DNA of 64,000 bases. Origin: Erythrobacter litoralis HTCC2594. GTDB taxonomy: Bacteria; Pseudomonadota; Alphaproteobacteria; Sphingomonadales; Sphingomonadaceae. This document shows positions 40,667-49,171 of this stretch, in pieces. Within the stretch, counting starts at the first letter, position 1. Every line of letters starts with the position of its first letter. Made by a program: the position numbers and the translations under genes. The stretch lies in contig NC_007722.1 of assembly GCF_000013005.1 (NCBI RefSeq), forward strand, positions 1,121,501 through 1,185,500, read 5' to 3'. Under the pieces are notes generated by a model. The model did not search any database. It was not told the origin of the DNA and saw nothing but the letters and a program-made list of their open reading frames with translations.

Positions 40667-42649
40667 ATGAAATACTGCTCGTCACTTGCTGCGCTTGCCG
40701 CGGCTGCTTTCGCTGCACCACTCGCGGCTCAAACGCTGGCAGAGGACGCGTCGGCGTTCGGCGCTCGCCAATCGGTCGAAAACCTCAGTATTTCTCCATC
40801 CGGAGACAGGCTGCTCTACATCCAGCCGGGTGCGCAATCGGACGAGACGATCTACGTCGTCGACCTTGCCAATGGCGGCGCGCCAACGCCGATCATCACC
40901 ATGAACGAGGCGCAGGCGCGCTTGAATTGGTGTCAGTGGGCAACCGAAGAACGCATCGTCTGCGAGATTTTCGGAATGCAGGATTCCGGCGGGGTCCTGC
41001 TTAATTTCACGCGCGTCATGGCGATTAGTGCAGACGGATCGGATACCGAAATGCTGACTCCGTCCAGCAGCTACAAGACGATGGGCGTCCTCCAGGACGG
41101 GGGCGATGTGCTCGCGCTCGACGTGGAGGGGCAGGACAGCAAGATCCTGATGACCAAGCGCTATATCAAGGAGCGCTGCGAAAAGACCCGTCTATGCAAC
41201 GATAAGGAAGGGCTGGGGGTCGACGCAGTCGATGTCGAGAACGGACGCGCACGGCCTGTCGAGGACGCCGCGTTGCGAGCCGTTTCCTATATGGCGGATG
41301 GCAGTGGGCAGGTCCGCGTGATGCTCGCCGGCGATACCGCGGCCAGTGGTTATGACGGCAGCGACTATCGCTATCTCTACCGCCGGAAGGGTGAGAGCAA
41401 ATGGTATCCGCTTTCCAGTGTCGACGCAGGTGGGCCGCTGTCGGTGGGATTCCGCCCGGTCGGCATCGATAGCGAGAAGGACGTCGTTTACGGGCTCGAG
41501 CGCAAGAACGGCTACGACGCCCTGTATGCCTTCGCGCTCGATGGTTCGGAATCCAAGACGCTCGTCATGGCGCTCGACGATGTGGACGTGGACGGCGTCG
41601 CGCGTATCGGTCGCCAGCGCCGCGTGGTCGGCGCCAATTTTGCGACTGAACGGGCTTACACCAAATATTTCGATCCCCAACTTGAGAAACTCGCCGACGC
41701 CTTCGCCAAGGCTCTGCCGGGCAACCCCTCGATCACCATCGCCGATGCCAGCGCCGACGAGAACGAACTAATCCTTATCGCCTCGAGCGATACCGATCCC
41801 GGCAAGGCCTATCTGTTTGAAAAGGACACCCGTTCACTGAGTGAGCTCCTGTCGCTGCGCATGCCGCTCGACAGTCGCTCTATGGGCAAGATGAAACCCG
41901 TCACCTATCCGGCGGCGGACGGAACCCAGGTCCCCGGCTATCTGACCCTGCCACCGGGTAGCGACGGCAAGAACCTGCCTGCCATCGTCATGCCGCATGG
42001 CGGGCCGGGCTCACGCGATGTGTGGGGTTTCGACTGGCTCGTGCAGTTCTTCGCCGCCCGTGGTTACGCCGTGCTCCAGCCCAATTTTCGCGGCTCGTCC
42101 GGCTATGGCTCGGCGTGGTTCGGCAAAAATGGTTTTCAGGCTTGGGAAACGGCAATCGGAGACATCAACGATGCCGGACGCTGGCTCGTGTCTCAGGGCA
42201 TTGCCGATGCGACGAAACTCGCCACGGTGGGTTGGTCCTACGGCGGCTATGCCGCGCTGCAATCGCAAGTGGTCGATCCCGATCTGTTCAAGGCGGTGGT
42301 CGCCATTGCGCCGGTGACGGACCTTGATCTGCTCCGCGAGGAAAACCGGCGCTATACCAGCTACACCGCTTATGACCGGATGATCGGTAACGGCGCGCAT
42401 GTGCAGAATGGGTCGCCCGCGCGCCACGCGGCGAACTTCAAGGCACCCGTGCTGCTAGTGCACGGAACGCTGGACCAGAATGTCACCGCGGCCCAATCGA
42501 AACTGATGGAAAATCGGTTGCAGTCCGCCGGGAAATCGGTCGACTACCTAGAGTTCAAGGGGCTCGACCACGGGCTGGTCCACAGCCAGGCGCGCGGGAT
42601 CATGCTGAAAAGGATCGGCGAGTTTCTCGAGGCCAACCTCGCGTTCTGA
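40667..42649 (+). CDS. Secreted S9 family peptidase (prolyl oligopeptidase/acylaminoacyl peptidase type)
   Basis: 660 residues: signal peptide (KYCSSLAALAAAAFAAPLAAQ), a seven-bladed beta-propeller region to about 400, then an alpha/beta hydrolase domain. Catalytic Ser is in VGWSYGGYAALQ, Asp in LLVHGTLDQNVTA and His in GLDHGLVHSQ; the oxyanion region is MPHGGPGSRD. It probably degrades short peptides in the periplasm. ATG at 40667 follows AGGG by about 9 bases. It converges with rpsD over a shared terminator. Confidence 0.93.
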   Translation: MKYCSSLAALAAAAFAAPLAAQTLAEDASAFGARQSVENLSISPSGDRLLYIQPGAQSDETIYVVDLANGGAPTPIITMNEAQARLNWCQWATEERIVCEIFGMQDSGGVLLNFTRVMAISADGSDTEMLTPSSSYKTMGVLQDGGDVLALDVEGQDSKILMTKRYIKERCEKTRLCNDKEGLGVDAVDVENGRARPVEDAALRAVSYMADGSGQVRVMLAGDTAASGYDGSDYRYLYRRKGESKWYPLSSVDAGGPLSVGFRPVGIDSEKDVVYGLERKNGYDALYAFALDGSESKTLVMALDDVDVDGVARIGRQRRVVGANFATERAYTKYFDPQLEKLADAFAKALPGNPSITIADASADENELILIASSDTDPGKAYLFEKDTRSLSELLSLRMPLDSRSMGKMKPVTYPAADGTQVPGYLTLPPGSDGKNLPAIVMPHGGPGSRDVWGFDWLVQFFAARGYAVLQPNFRGSSGYGSAWFGKNGFQAWETAIGDINDAGRWLVSQGIADATKLATVGWSYGGYAALQSQVVDPDLFKAVVAIAPVTDLDLLREENRRYTSYTAYDRMIGNGAHVQNGSPARHAANFKAPVLLVHGTLDQNVTAAQSKLMENRLQSAGKSVDYLEFKGLDHGLVHSQARGIMLKRIGEFLEANLAF

Positions 42650-42670
42650 AGAACCACATCGAGACACAGA

Positions 42671-42700
42671 AAAAGGGCGGCCACAATGGGCCGCCCTTTT
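42671..42700. terminator. Bidirectional terminator between the S9 peptidase and rpsD
   Basis: AAAAGGGCGGCC and GGCCGCCCTTTT form a strong stem with a 6-base loop, with A-runs and T-runs at both sides. It can stop transcription from both converging genes. It lies 22 bases after the peptidase and 23 bases after the rpsD stop. Confidence 0.9.
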
Positions 42701-42722
42701 CGTATTCGGTATCGCGTGTGTC

Positions 42723-43337
42723 TTAGCGCGAGTAGAACTCGACCACGAGGTTCGGTTCCATGGTGACCGGGTAGGGCACTTCGTCGAGCTTGGGCACGCG
42801 GGTGAAGGTCACCTTGTCGTTGCCGTCAGGTGCGACGTAGTCGGGGATCTCACGCTCGGGAAGGCTCTGCGCTTCGATGACGAGAGCCATTTCCTTGGCC
42901 TTGTTGCCGAGGCTGATGACGTCGCCGACCTTGACACGGGCGCTCGGGATGTTGGTCTTCACGCCATTCACGTAGATGTGACCGTGGTTGACGATCTGGC
43001 GGGCGGCGAACACGGTCGGGGCGAACTTGGCGCGGTACACGACCATGTCCAGGCGCTGCTCGAGCAGGCCGATCAGGTTCTGGCCGGTATCGCCCTTCAT
43101 GCGGCTCGCCTCGGCGTAGGTGCGACGGAACTGCTTCTCGGTCACATCACCGTAATAGCCCTTGAGCTTCTGCTTGGCGCGAAGCTGCAGGCCGAAATCG
43201 CTCGTCTTCCCCTTGCGACGCTGGCCGTGCTGGCCGGGGCCGTAGGAACGCTTGTTGACCGGGGAGTTCGGGCGACCCCAGATGTTTTCACCCATCCGGC
43301 GGTCAAGTTTGTACTTGGCGCTCTTGCGCTTCGACAT
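42723..43337 (-). CDS. rpsD: 30S ribosomal protein S4
   Basis: 204 residues: [37 protein letters not shown] is the alphaproteobacterial N-terminus. [20 protein letters not shown] and the S4 RNA-binding domain [31 protein letters not shown] follow. A primary 16S rRNA binder at the 5' domain. The gene stands alone, with about 200 bases of non-coding DNA upstream in which I see no clear further feature, and ends at a bidirectional terminator. Confidence 0.98.
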   Translation of the reverse strand: MSKRKSAKYKLDRRMGENIWGRPNSPVNKRSYGPGQHGQRRKGKTSDFGLQLRAKQKLKGYYGDVTEKQFRRTYAEASRMKGDTGQNLIGLLEQRLDMVVYRAKFAPTVFAARQIVNHGHIYVNGVKTNIPSARVKVGDVISLGNKAKEMALVIEAQSLPEREIPDYVAPDGNDKVTFTRVPKLDEVPYPVTMEPNLVVEFYSR

Positions 43338-43537
43338 AGGTCTTTCCTTCGATTTGCAAGGTCACCCCAACGGTGACCGTTCAACCCGGTTCGCACCACC
43401 CGGCCTATTGTGCCGGGCGCGGCCGCCGCTTCACCGGGATGCGGGACCAATCGGGCGCAGCGAAACGCACTGCGGTGCCGAAGTGAAGCGCGCCAGATAG
43501 CGATCCGGCGCGCCAAGTCAAGCGGAGTCGGTTGCGA

Positions 43538-43882
43538 TCAGTGCCGCGAGCTGAACGTCGAGGGGCTTGAGCCGAGACCGTATTTGCTGGTCGAGCCGAA
43601 ACTGCTGTGGCTGTTGTTGTACACGAAACCGCTGCGGCGAGACTTCGGCGGATTGGTGCGGGCGATTTCCACCGCTTCGAGCCATTCCGACCGGTCGAGG
43701 CAGATGCTTTGGGTGTACGTGGCACGCGCGCGATCGAGACACAGTACATCGCCGTCGGCGTCACCGCTGAGCACGAGCCCGGCCTGTTCGGACACGAAGG
43801 TGCGGCGGCGGTCGAGCCGGGTATCGTCGGCCTCGATCGAAACGAGCGGCAGGGTGCTCGCGAGCAGGAACGTGGTCAGCAT
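43538..43882 (-). CDS. Hypothetical secreted protein
   Basis: 114 residues: a short signal-like start (LTTFLLASTLPLVSIEA), then RLDRRRTFVSEQAGLVLSGDADGDVLCLDRARATYTQSICLDRSEWLEAVE and a Ser/Gly/Tyr-rich tail with NNSHSSFGSTSKYGLGSSPS. Two cysteines (about 50 and 64) could pair. ATG at 43882 is preceded by GGGGAG. I know no family. It is divergent from the chorismate mutase gene and independent of rpsD. Confidence 0.65.
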   Translation of the reverse strand: MLTTFLLASTLPLVSIEADDTRLDRRRTFVSEQAGLVLSGDADGDVLCLDRARATYTQSICLDRSEWLEAVEIARTNPPKSRRSGFVYNNSHSSFGSTSKYGLGSSPSTFSSRH

Positions 43883-43993
43883 GGAATTCTCCCCTTCGTG
43901 TCTGTGCCCTCCGCGTGACATCAAGCCATTGAGACAGTGTATCTTTCCTGAACGCTCTCGACAAAGCCCCTATCCCGCGCCACAGCGCGCGCC

Positions 43994-44305
43994 ATGACTG
44001 ACATCAAGCATCCCGACGACTGCCGAAGCATGCTTGACGTACGGGCCGGGGTCGATGCGACCGACCGCGAATTGATGGCGCTGCTCGACCGGCGCTTCGG
44101 CTATATGCGGGCGGCGGCTCGGATCAAGCCGAGCCGCGACAGCGTGCGGGACGAGAAGCGCAAGGCGGCCGTGATCGATGCCGCCAGGGCCGAGGCCGAG
44201 TCGCGCGGCCTTCCGGCCGAGGCCATCGCCGACCTGTGGGACAAGCTGGTCGAGGCGTCGATCGCCTATGAGTTCGAGGAGTGGGACCGCACCCGGCGTT
44301 CTTAG
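43994..44305 (+). CDS. Chorismate mutase type II
   Basis: 103 residues of the AroQ fold, PchB/short form: CRSMLDVRAGVDATDRELMALLDRRFGYMRAAARIKPSRDSVRDEKRKAAVIDAA...LWDKLVEASIAYEFEEW. The helix 1 Arg/Asp, central Lys-Pro region and helix 3 Glu positions expected for chorismate binding are present. It converts chorismate to prephenate, or lyses isochorismate if PchB-like. No other aromatic amino acid gene is adjacent. Stop is 22 bases from the next gene on the opposite strand. Confidence 0.85.
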   Translation: MTDIKHPDDCRSMLDVRAGVDATDRELMALLDRRFGYMRAAARIKPSRDSVRDEKRKAAVIDAARAEAESRGLPAEAIADLWDKLVEASIAYEFEEWDRTRRS

Positions 44306-44327
44306 CGCGCAGGCCCGAAGTGGGGGA

Positions 44328-44540
44328 TCAATTGCCGTTGTTGAAGGCGGTCCATTCTTCGGCCGTCATGCACACCCGCTCCTTGCGACGGCTCGACATA
44401 TCCATGCGAATGTGGCGGCAAATTTTCCTGGTTTCGGCCTTCTTCTCGACCTTAGCGGTTTCTTGCTCTTCTCGCTTCTTCGGCTGTTCTGCACCTTCAG
44501 GGCTTGCGAGCAGGGCGAGGGCGACCACGGTGGAAAGCAT
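44328..44540 (-). CDS. Small hypothetical secreted protein
   Basis: 70 residues: signal peptide-like LSTVVALALLASPEGA, followed by the charged EQPKKREEQETAKVEKKAE and a cysteine-containing tail ICRHIRMDMSSRRKERVCMTAEEWTAFN with two Cys. The tail resembles small sphingomonad periplasmic proteins with an 'ICR.....S.....R.CMTA.EW' pattern, of unknown function. ATG at 44540 follows a plausible ribosome site. It lies between chorismate mutase (convergent) and the trmJ fusion gene. Confidence 0.65.
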   Translation of the reverse strand: MLSTVVALALLASPEGAEQPKKREEQETAKVEKKAETRKICRHIRMDMSSRRKERVCMTAEEWTAFNNGN

Positions 44541-44590
44541 GAAGCGTATCCTGTTGCTGTGATTGGGGAATTGGACTTGGAGCGCGCGTG

Positions 44591-45745
44591 CTAATCGGAA
44601 CTTTCGGCGTTGTCGAGGGGGCCTTTCGGCACTTTGTCGCCACGCTGCAGCGAAGACAGAACACCGCGCAAGGTTCGGATTTCCAAATGGTTCCAGCCTG
44701 GCTTGGTCAGCACCGTTCTGAGCGTTCTCCGCGTCGCTTCCGTACGGTTTGCGGGGAGGAAATAGCCCTTCGGCTGCAGCATAGCTTCCAGATGTGCAAT
44801 GAGATCGTCTAGCTCGGCCTGCGGGGCAGGCGGCAGCAGGTCCTCCTGCGTCGGCTGTTCGAGTTCGGCACCTTTCGACCATTCGTAAGCGCACAGGATG
44901 ACCGCCTGCGCAAGGTTCAGCGACCCGAACTCGGGATCGATCGGGACCGTCAGTATAGCGCGAGCGAGAGCAACGTCCTCTGTTTCCAGTCCTGACCTTT
45001 CGGGCCCGAACAGGACGGCCGACTTGCCCGCTTGGCTGTGGATGGCCTGCGCCGCCTCCTCGGGCGTCACGACGGGTTTGGTGACCCCGCGCTTGCGCAC
45101 GGTCGTGGCGTAGATATGCGCGCAATCCGCAACGGCCTCCGCGGTGGTCGCAAAAACCTGCGCGCGTTCGAGCACATCGTCGGCTCCGGCTGCAGAGGGG
45201 CCGGCGTCAGGATTCGGCCAGCCGTCGCGCGGCGCTACCAGGCGCAGCTCGGTGAGGCCGAAATTGCGCATCGCCCGTGCCGCATTGCCTATGTTCTCGC
45301 CCAATTGCGGGCGAACGAGGACAATGGCGGGTTTCTGCGGCTTGCCGATGTCTCGACTGGGGTTCTCGACTTCGCTCGAACCCCGCTCGACACGAACGGC
45401 AGTGCCTTTCACCCGTTCGTGTCGAGCAGACATCGAGCCTGTCGAGATGGCTTGTCGAGACGTCCTGCGAGAGGGAGGTTTTGCAAAATGGGCAACCTTG
45501 TTCCAGTCGCCTTCGATCAATCCAACCTTCTTGGCTTGCGACCACTTCTTGATGCGCAATTCGCTCGCGAGCGCTTCTTCTCTCGTAGCGAAGTCAGCCG
45601 CCCATACCAGCTCCAACGGATGCCGCGATGCCGTATAGCCCGCAAAAGACCCATCGAGATGCTGAGCCCATCTCATTTCAAGATCGTCTGTATGACCCGT
45701 GTAGAACGTCCCGTCGCCGCAACGGATCATGTAAGCCCAGAACAT
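44591..45745 (-). CDS. trmJ: GIY-YIG domain fused to TrmJ-type RNA methyltransferase through a repeat-derived linker
   Basis: One 384-residue open frame. Residues 1-90 are a GIY-YIG domain (Y5, Y15, R25, E62; FYTGHTDDLEMRW, SELRIKKWSQAKK). Residues 96-132 are encoded by a palindromic intergenic repeat (RTSRQAISTGSMSARHERV...). Residues 136-384 are a SpoU/TrmJ methyltransferase (AIVLVRPQLGENIGNAARAMRNFG, SAVLFGPERSGLETEDVALA, FGSLNLAQAVILCAYEW). TrmJ 2'-O-methylates residue 32 of tRNAs. The fusion may be real or the methyltransferase may also start at ATG 45433. It follows nrdR by 2 bases. Confidence 0.85.
   Translation of the reverse strand: MFWAYMIRCGDGTFYTGHTDDLEMRWAQHLDGSFAGYTASRHPLELVWAADFATREEALASELRIKKWSQAKKVGLIEGDWNKVAHFAKPPSRRTSRQAISTGSMSARHERVKGTAVRVERGSSEVENPSRDIGKPQKPAIVLVRPQLGENIGNAARAMRNFGLTELRLVAPRDGWPNPDAGPSAAGADDVLERAQVFATTAEAVADCAHIYATTVRKRGVTKPVVTPEEAAQAIHSQAGKSAVLFGPERSGLETEDVALARAILTVPIDPEFGSLNLAQAVILCAYEWSKGAELEQPTQEDLLPPAPQAELDDLIAHLEAMLQPKGYFLPANRTEATRRTLRTVLTKPGWNHLEIRTLRGVLSSLQRGDKVPKGPLDNAESSD
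45350..45461. repeat. Palindromic repeat lying in frame inside the GIY-YIG/trmJ gene
   Basis: The ends GTCTCGAC and GTCGAGAC are inverted. Inside, CTCGACACGAACGG (45386-45399) and CCGTTCGTGTCGAG (45413-45426) form a perfect 14-base stem with a 13-base loop. The 'TTCGTGTCGAGC' type is normally found between genes in sphingomonads. Here it is translated without a stop as the linker between two protein domains. Confidence 0.8.
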
Positions 45746-45747
45746 CT

Positions 45748-46209
45748 CTAGTCCTTCGCCGCTTCCTGCACCGTGCTGGCGAATTCCTCGAAGTCCCGCG
45801 CCTCACTGAAGTCGCGATAGACACTGGCAAAGCGGATATAGGCGACGCTGTCGATCTGGCGCAGTCCGTCCATCACCATTTCGCCGATCCGGGTCGAAGC
45901 GATCTCGCCTTCGCCCGCTGTCTCGACCTGCCGCTGGATGCCCGAGACGAGCTGGTCGATCTGCTCCTGCGTAACGCCGCGCTTGCGGCACGCGAGCGTG
46001 ACCGATTGTTCGAGCTTCGAACGATCGAAGGCTTCGCGCTTGTCGTCCGATTTCACGACGGTCACATCGCGCAATTGCACGCGCTCGAAGGTCGTGAAGC
46101 GAGCTCCGCATTTGGAACATTGGCGGCGACGGCGGATAGCGGCGTTGTCTTCAGCCGGGCGTGAGTCTTTTACCTGGCTGTCGTCATGCGCACAGAATGG
46201 GCAGCGCAT
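45748..46209 (-). CDS. nrdR: Transcriptional repressor NrdR
   Basis: 153 residues: zinc ribbon C3-x2-C6 and C31-x2-C34 ([19 protein letters not shown]), [16 protein letters not shown], then an ATP-cone ([29 protein letters not shown]) and a C-terminal helix region. NrdR senses ATP/dATP and represses ribonucleotide reductase genes. Its usual alphaproteobacterial place near glyA is kept. It is followed 2 bases later by the trmJ fusion, and preceded by a small membrane protein gene 3 bases upstream. Confidence 0.97.
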   Translation of the reverse strand: MRCPFCAHDDSQVKDSRPAEDNAAIRRRRQCSKCGARFTTFERVQLRDVTVVKSDDKREAFDRSKLEQSVTLACRKRGVTQEQIDQLVSGIQRQVETAGEGEIASTRIGEMVMDGLRQIDSVAYIRFASVYRDFSEARDFEEFASTVQEAAKD

Positions 46210-46212
46210 CGT

Positions 46213-46437
46213 CTACTTCTTGATCCTCGTATGCAGCGCATAGACGGCGCCGGCAGCGAGGCCGATGGGCCATGAGACGAGGGGTAGCACTGCCGCAGCG
46301 ACGGCACCAATGGCCGCGCCGGTCAGCACCGGCGGCGTGGAAGGGTGCTTCATGCCTTGCCTCGCCATGCCCTTGATCTCTTCGCGGGCGCTCTCGACCC
46401 AGTCATTCTCTTCCGGTTGGGGTGTGCCGGTCATCAT
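46213..46437 (-). CDS. Small hypothetical membrane protein
   Basis: 74 residues: an acidic N-terminus (EENDWVESAREEIKGMARQGMKHPSTPP) then a hydrophobic stretch of about 30 residues (VLTGAAIGAVAAAVLPLVSWPIGLAAGAVYAL), perhaps a helical hairpin, and a basic end. ATG at 46437 (or 46434) has GAGGAA 5 bases before. It lies between glyA and nrdR in a tight minus-strand operon. I recognise no family. Confidence 0.7.
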   Translation of the reverse strand: MMTGTPQPEENDWVESAREEIKGMARQGMKHPSTPPVLTGAAIGAVAAAVLPLVSWPIGLAAGAVYALHTRIKK

Positions 46438-46444
46438 CGGTTCC

Positions 46445-47749
46445 TCAAGGGTAAACAGGGAACTGCGAGCATAGCTCACTTACCCGCCCGCGCACACTTT
46501 CTTCGACCTGCGCATCGCCTTCGGGGCCGTTCTTGGCCAGGCCGTCTACCACTTCCGCGATCAGCGCGCCGACCTTGCGGAACTCGGCCGGGCCGAAGCC
46601 ACGCGTGGTACCGGCAGGCGTGCCCAGGCGAATGCCGCTGGTCACGAAAGGGCTGCGGGTGTCGTAAGGGATGCCATTCTTGTTGCACGTCAGCCATGCA
46701 CGGTCGAGACCGGCTTCGGCGGCCTTGCCGGTCACATCCTTGGCCGTGAGATCGACCAGCATCGAATGATTGTCGGTCCCGCCCGACACGATCCGCAGGC
46801 CGTTCTCTTCGAGGCTGGCGGCGAGCGCACGGGCGTTCTCGACCACGGCGTGGGCATAGGTCCTGAAGTCGGGCCGCAGCGCTTCGCGGAATGCGACGGC
46901 CTTGGCCGCGACGACATGCATCAGCGGGCCGCCTTGCAGGCCGGGGAAGACCGCCATGTTGAGCGGCTTGGTCAAATCCTCGTCATTCCACAGGATGATG
47001 CCCGAGCGCGGACCGCGCAGGCTCTTGTGCGTGGTGCTGGTGACGATATGCGCGTGCGGGAAGGGTGAGGGATGCGCGCCGCCTGCAACGAGGCCGGAGA
47101 TGTGGCTCATGTCGCACAGCAGCGTCGCGTCGACTTCATCGGCAATTTCGCGAAAGCGCGGGAAGTCCCACAGGCGCGAATAGGCGGTGCCGCCGCAGAT
47201 GATCAGCTTGGGCTTGTGTTCGCGCGCAGTCTCTGCAACTTCGTCCATGTCGATGAGCTCGTCGTCCTTGCGCACACCGTAGCTGACCGGATTGAACCAC
47301 TTGCCGCTGATATTCACCGGTGATCCATGGGTCAGGTGGCCACCCGAATTGAGGTCGAGGCCCATGAAAGTGTCGCCCGGCTGCAGCAGCGCGAGGAACA
47401 CTGCCTGGTTCATCTGAGAGCCCGAATTGGGCTGCACATTGGCGAAATTGCAGCCGAAGAGCTCTTTCGCCCGCTCGATAGCCAGCGTTTCGACGACATC
47501 GGCGTAATCGCACCCGCCGTAGTAACGCTTGCCCGGATAGCCCTCGGCATATTTGTTGGTGAAGACGCTACCGGTCGCTTCGAGCACGGCCTTGGAGGCG
47601 ATGTTCTCGCTGGCGATCAGCTCGATCTTGTCCTGCTGCCGCTTGAGCTCGTTCGACACGGCTTCGGCGATTTCCGGATCGGCGGCAGCAAGATCGTCGT
47701 GCCAGAAACGGTGCATGATGTCGGACTGGGTCTGTTCGGCTGTGCTCAT
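46445..47749 (-). CDS. glyA: Serine hydroxymethyltransferase
   Basis: 434 residues: [84 protein letters not shown] and the PLP lysine in [15 protein letters not shown]. It interconverts serine and glycine with tetrahydrofolate. ATG at 47749 chosen; an upstream open frame overlaps rpiB and is a shadow. It lies 8 bases after rpiB, a conserved alphaproteobacterial pair. Confidence 0.98.
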   Translation of the reverse strand: MSTAEQTQSDIMHRFWHDDLAAADPEIAEAVSNELKRQQDKIELIASENIASKAVLEATGSVFTNKYAEGYPGKRYYGGCDYADVVETLAIERAKELFGCNFANVQPNSGSQMNQAVFLALLQPGDTFMGLDLNSGGHLTHGSPVNISGKWFNPVSYGVRKDDELIDMDEVAETAREHKPKLIICGGTAYSRLWDFPRFREIADEVDATLLCDMSHISGLVAGGAHPSPFPHAHIVTSTTHKSLRGPRSGIILWNDEDLTKPLNMAVFPGLQGGPLMHVVAAKAVAFREALRPDFRTYAHAVVENARALAASLEENGLRIVSGGTDNHSMLVDLTAKDVTGKAAEAGLDRAWLTCNKNGIPYDTRSPFVTSGIRLGTPAGTTRGFGPAEFRKVGALIAEVVDGLAKNGPEGDAQVEESVRGRVSELCSQFPVYP

Positions 47750-47757
47750 GGCGGATC

Positions 47758-48204
47758 TCAGTTCGGGTTGGAGAGTTTGTCGACGCGGCGCTGGTGACGA
47801 CCGCCGCCGAATTCGGTTTCGAGGAAGGCGGTGAGGCAGGCCTTGGCCATGTCGCTGCCCGTCAGGCGCGCGCCCATGGCGATGACATTTGCATCGTTGT
47901 GTTCGCGCGAGAGGGCGGCGGAAAGCGGCTCGCCGACCAGTGCGCAACGCACCGCCGGATTGCGATTGACCGACATGGAAATGCCGATCCCGCTACCGCA
48001 CAGCGCGACACCGCGCTCAGCTGTGCCATCGGCAACAACGCCCGCAAGCTTGTAGCCGAAGTCGGGATAATCGACGCTGTCGGTCGTGTCCGGTCCGAGG
48101 TCGGCAACCTCGTGGCCCTGCTCGATGAGCCAGTCGCGCAGTTCGGCCTTGAGCTCGACGGCGGCGTGGTCGGATGCGATCGCTATCTTCATGCGCGTCG
48201 CCAT
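47758..48204 (-). CDS. rpiB: Ribose 5-phosphate isomerase B
   Basis: 148 residues: [79 protein letters not shown] with the catalytic Cys in ALCGSGIG, and [14 protein letters not shown]. It interconverts ribose- and ribulose-5-phosphate. ATG at 48204 or 48192 (MKIAIASDH, the usual family start) are both possible. First gene of the rpiB-glyA-nrdR-trmJ series. Confidence 0.95.
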   Translation of the reverse strand: MATRMKIAIASDHAAVELKAELRDWLIEQGHEVADLGPDTTDSVDYPDFGYKLAGVVADGTAERGVALCGSGIGISMSVNRNPAVRCALVGEPLSAALSREHNDANVIAMGARLTGSDMAKACLTAFLETEFGGGRHQRRVDKLSNPN

Positions 48205-48253
48205 AGGCGAGCGGGGCGATTCGTGCGACCCCGTCCGGAGGCCTTATCTTCAA

Positions 48254-49153
48254 TCAGGACGCCGGGAGCGCTCCGTATTTCGGACAGTCGGAACGGCAGA
48301 CGCCATCGTGCGACCATTCGGGCGGACGCCAGAGATAGGCCAGTTTGTCCTGCCAGCGCTCTGCGTGATCCATGCGGTCCTTGAGTTGCTTCAACCCGGC
48401 GAATTGCGCGGTGAGCGGATTATTGTCGTAGACCCGCTTGACGAGGCCGGGGTCGGGTTCTTCCGCGAGATGGGCGACCGATCCGAACAGGCGGTCGTAG
48501 AGTAGCGTGACCTGGCTGTAATTGCGGTCGATATATTGGGGCTGGTTGGCGTGATGGACCTTGTGCATCTTCGGCGTCATGAGCACCCGGTCGATCCAGC
48601 CCATCCGCGGGACATAGCTCGCGTGGTTCCAGATACCGAAGGCATTGGTGCAGACGCTGACCGCGATGTAAACGACCGGATCGATTCCGACGAACGCCGC
48701 GGGTAGGGCGAACAGGTTCTTGAGCTGCCCGTCGAAAACGAACCCGCGCGCTGCGGTCGAATGGTTGAACTCGTTCGACGAGTGATGGATCGCGTGAAAA
48801 GCCCAAAGCAGGCCGATCCGGTGCGCCAGGCGATGGTCCCAGTAATAGGCCAGTTCGTGAAACAGGAAGGCGAGCGGAATTGCCAGCAGCAGCGACATTT
48901 CGGAAACGAGACGAAGATTGTCGAACACCGCCACATAGAGCGCGAGCGGGATCAGGATCGCTATGACGAGATTGAGGACGCTACTGATAAGGTTGAGCCC
49001 GATCGAGCACAGCGCGTCCTTGTTGTCGTAGTCGGGATTTCCCCACAGCGCCCAGACTCGTTCGACAATGACACTGCCGAAATAGACCGACGCAAGAATC
49101 CACAAGGCAGCCGGGCCGCCGATGAATGCGATGGCGCTTTCTATACTCTCCAT
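48254..49153 (-). CDS. Fatty acid hydroxylase / sterol desaturase family membrane protein
   Basis: 299 residues with four to five membrane segments and the three histidine clusters of the diiron family: HELAYYWDHRLAH, HAIHHSSNEFNHSTAAR and HKVHHANQPQYIDRNY. The hydrophobic N-terminal half and the cluster spacing match the FA_hydroxylase fold. It inserts or oxidises C-H bonds in lipids or carotenoids; the substrate is unknown. The C-terminal end has a Cys pair (VCRSDCPKYGALP). It lies 18 bases downstream of rpoD. Confidence 0.9.
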   Translation of the reverse strand: MESIESAIAFIGGPAALWILASVYFGSVIVERVWALWGNPDYDNKDALCSIGLNLISSVLNLVIAILIPLALYVAVFDNLRLVSEMSLLLAIPLAFLFHELAYYWDHRLAHRIGLLWAFHAIHHSSNEFNHSTAARGFVFDGQLKNLFALPAAFVGIDPVVYIAVSVCTNAFGIWNHASYVPRMGWIDRVLMTPKMHKVHHANQPQYIDRNYSQVTLLYDRLFGSVAHLAEEPDPGLVKRVYDNNPLTAQFAGLKQLKDRMDHAERWQDKLAYLWRPPEWSHDGVCRSDCPKYGALPAS

Positions 49154-49171
49154 CGCCTGATCCTAGCGGTT

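Noticed and set aside
43338..43537. Extra gene upstream of rpsD
   Set aside because: Short frames in this 200-base gap read as Arg/Pro-rich low-quality sequence without ribosome sites; it is best taken as the rpsD promoter region.
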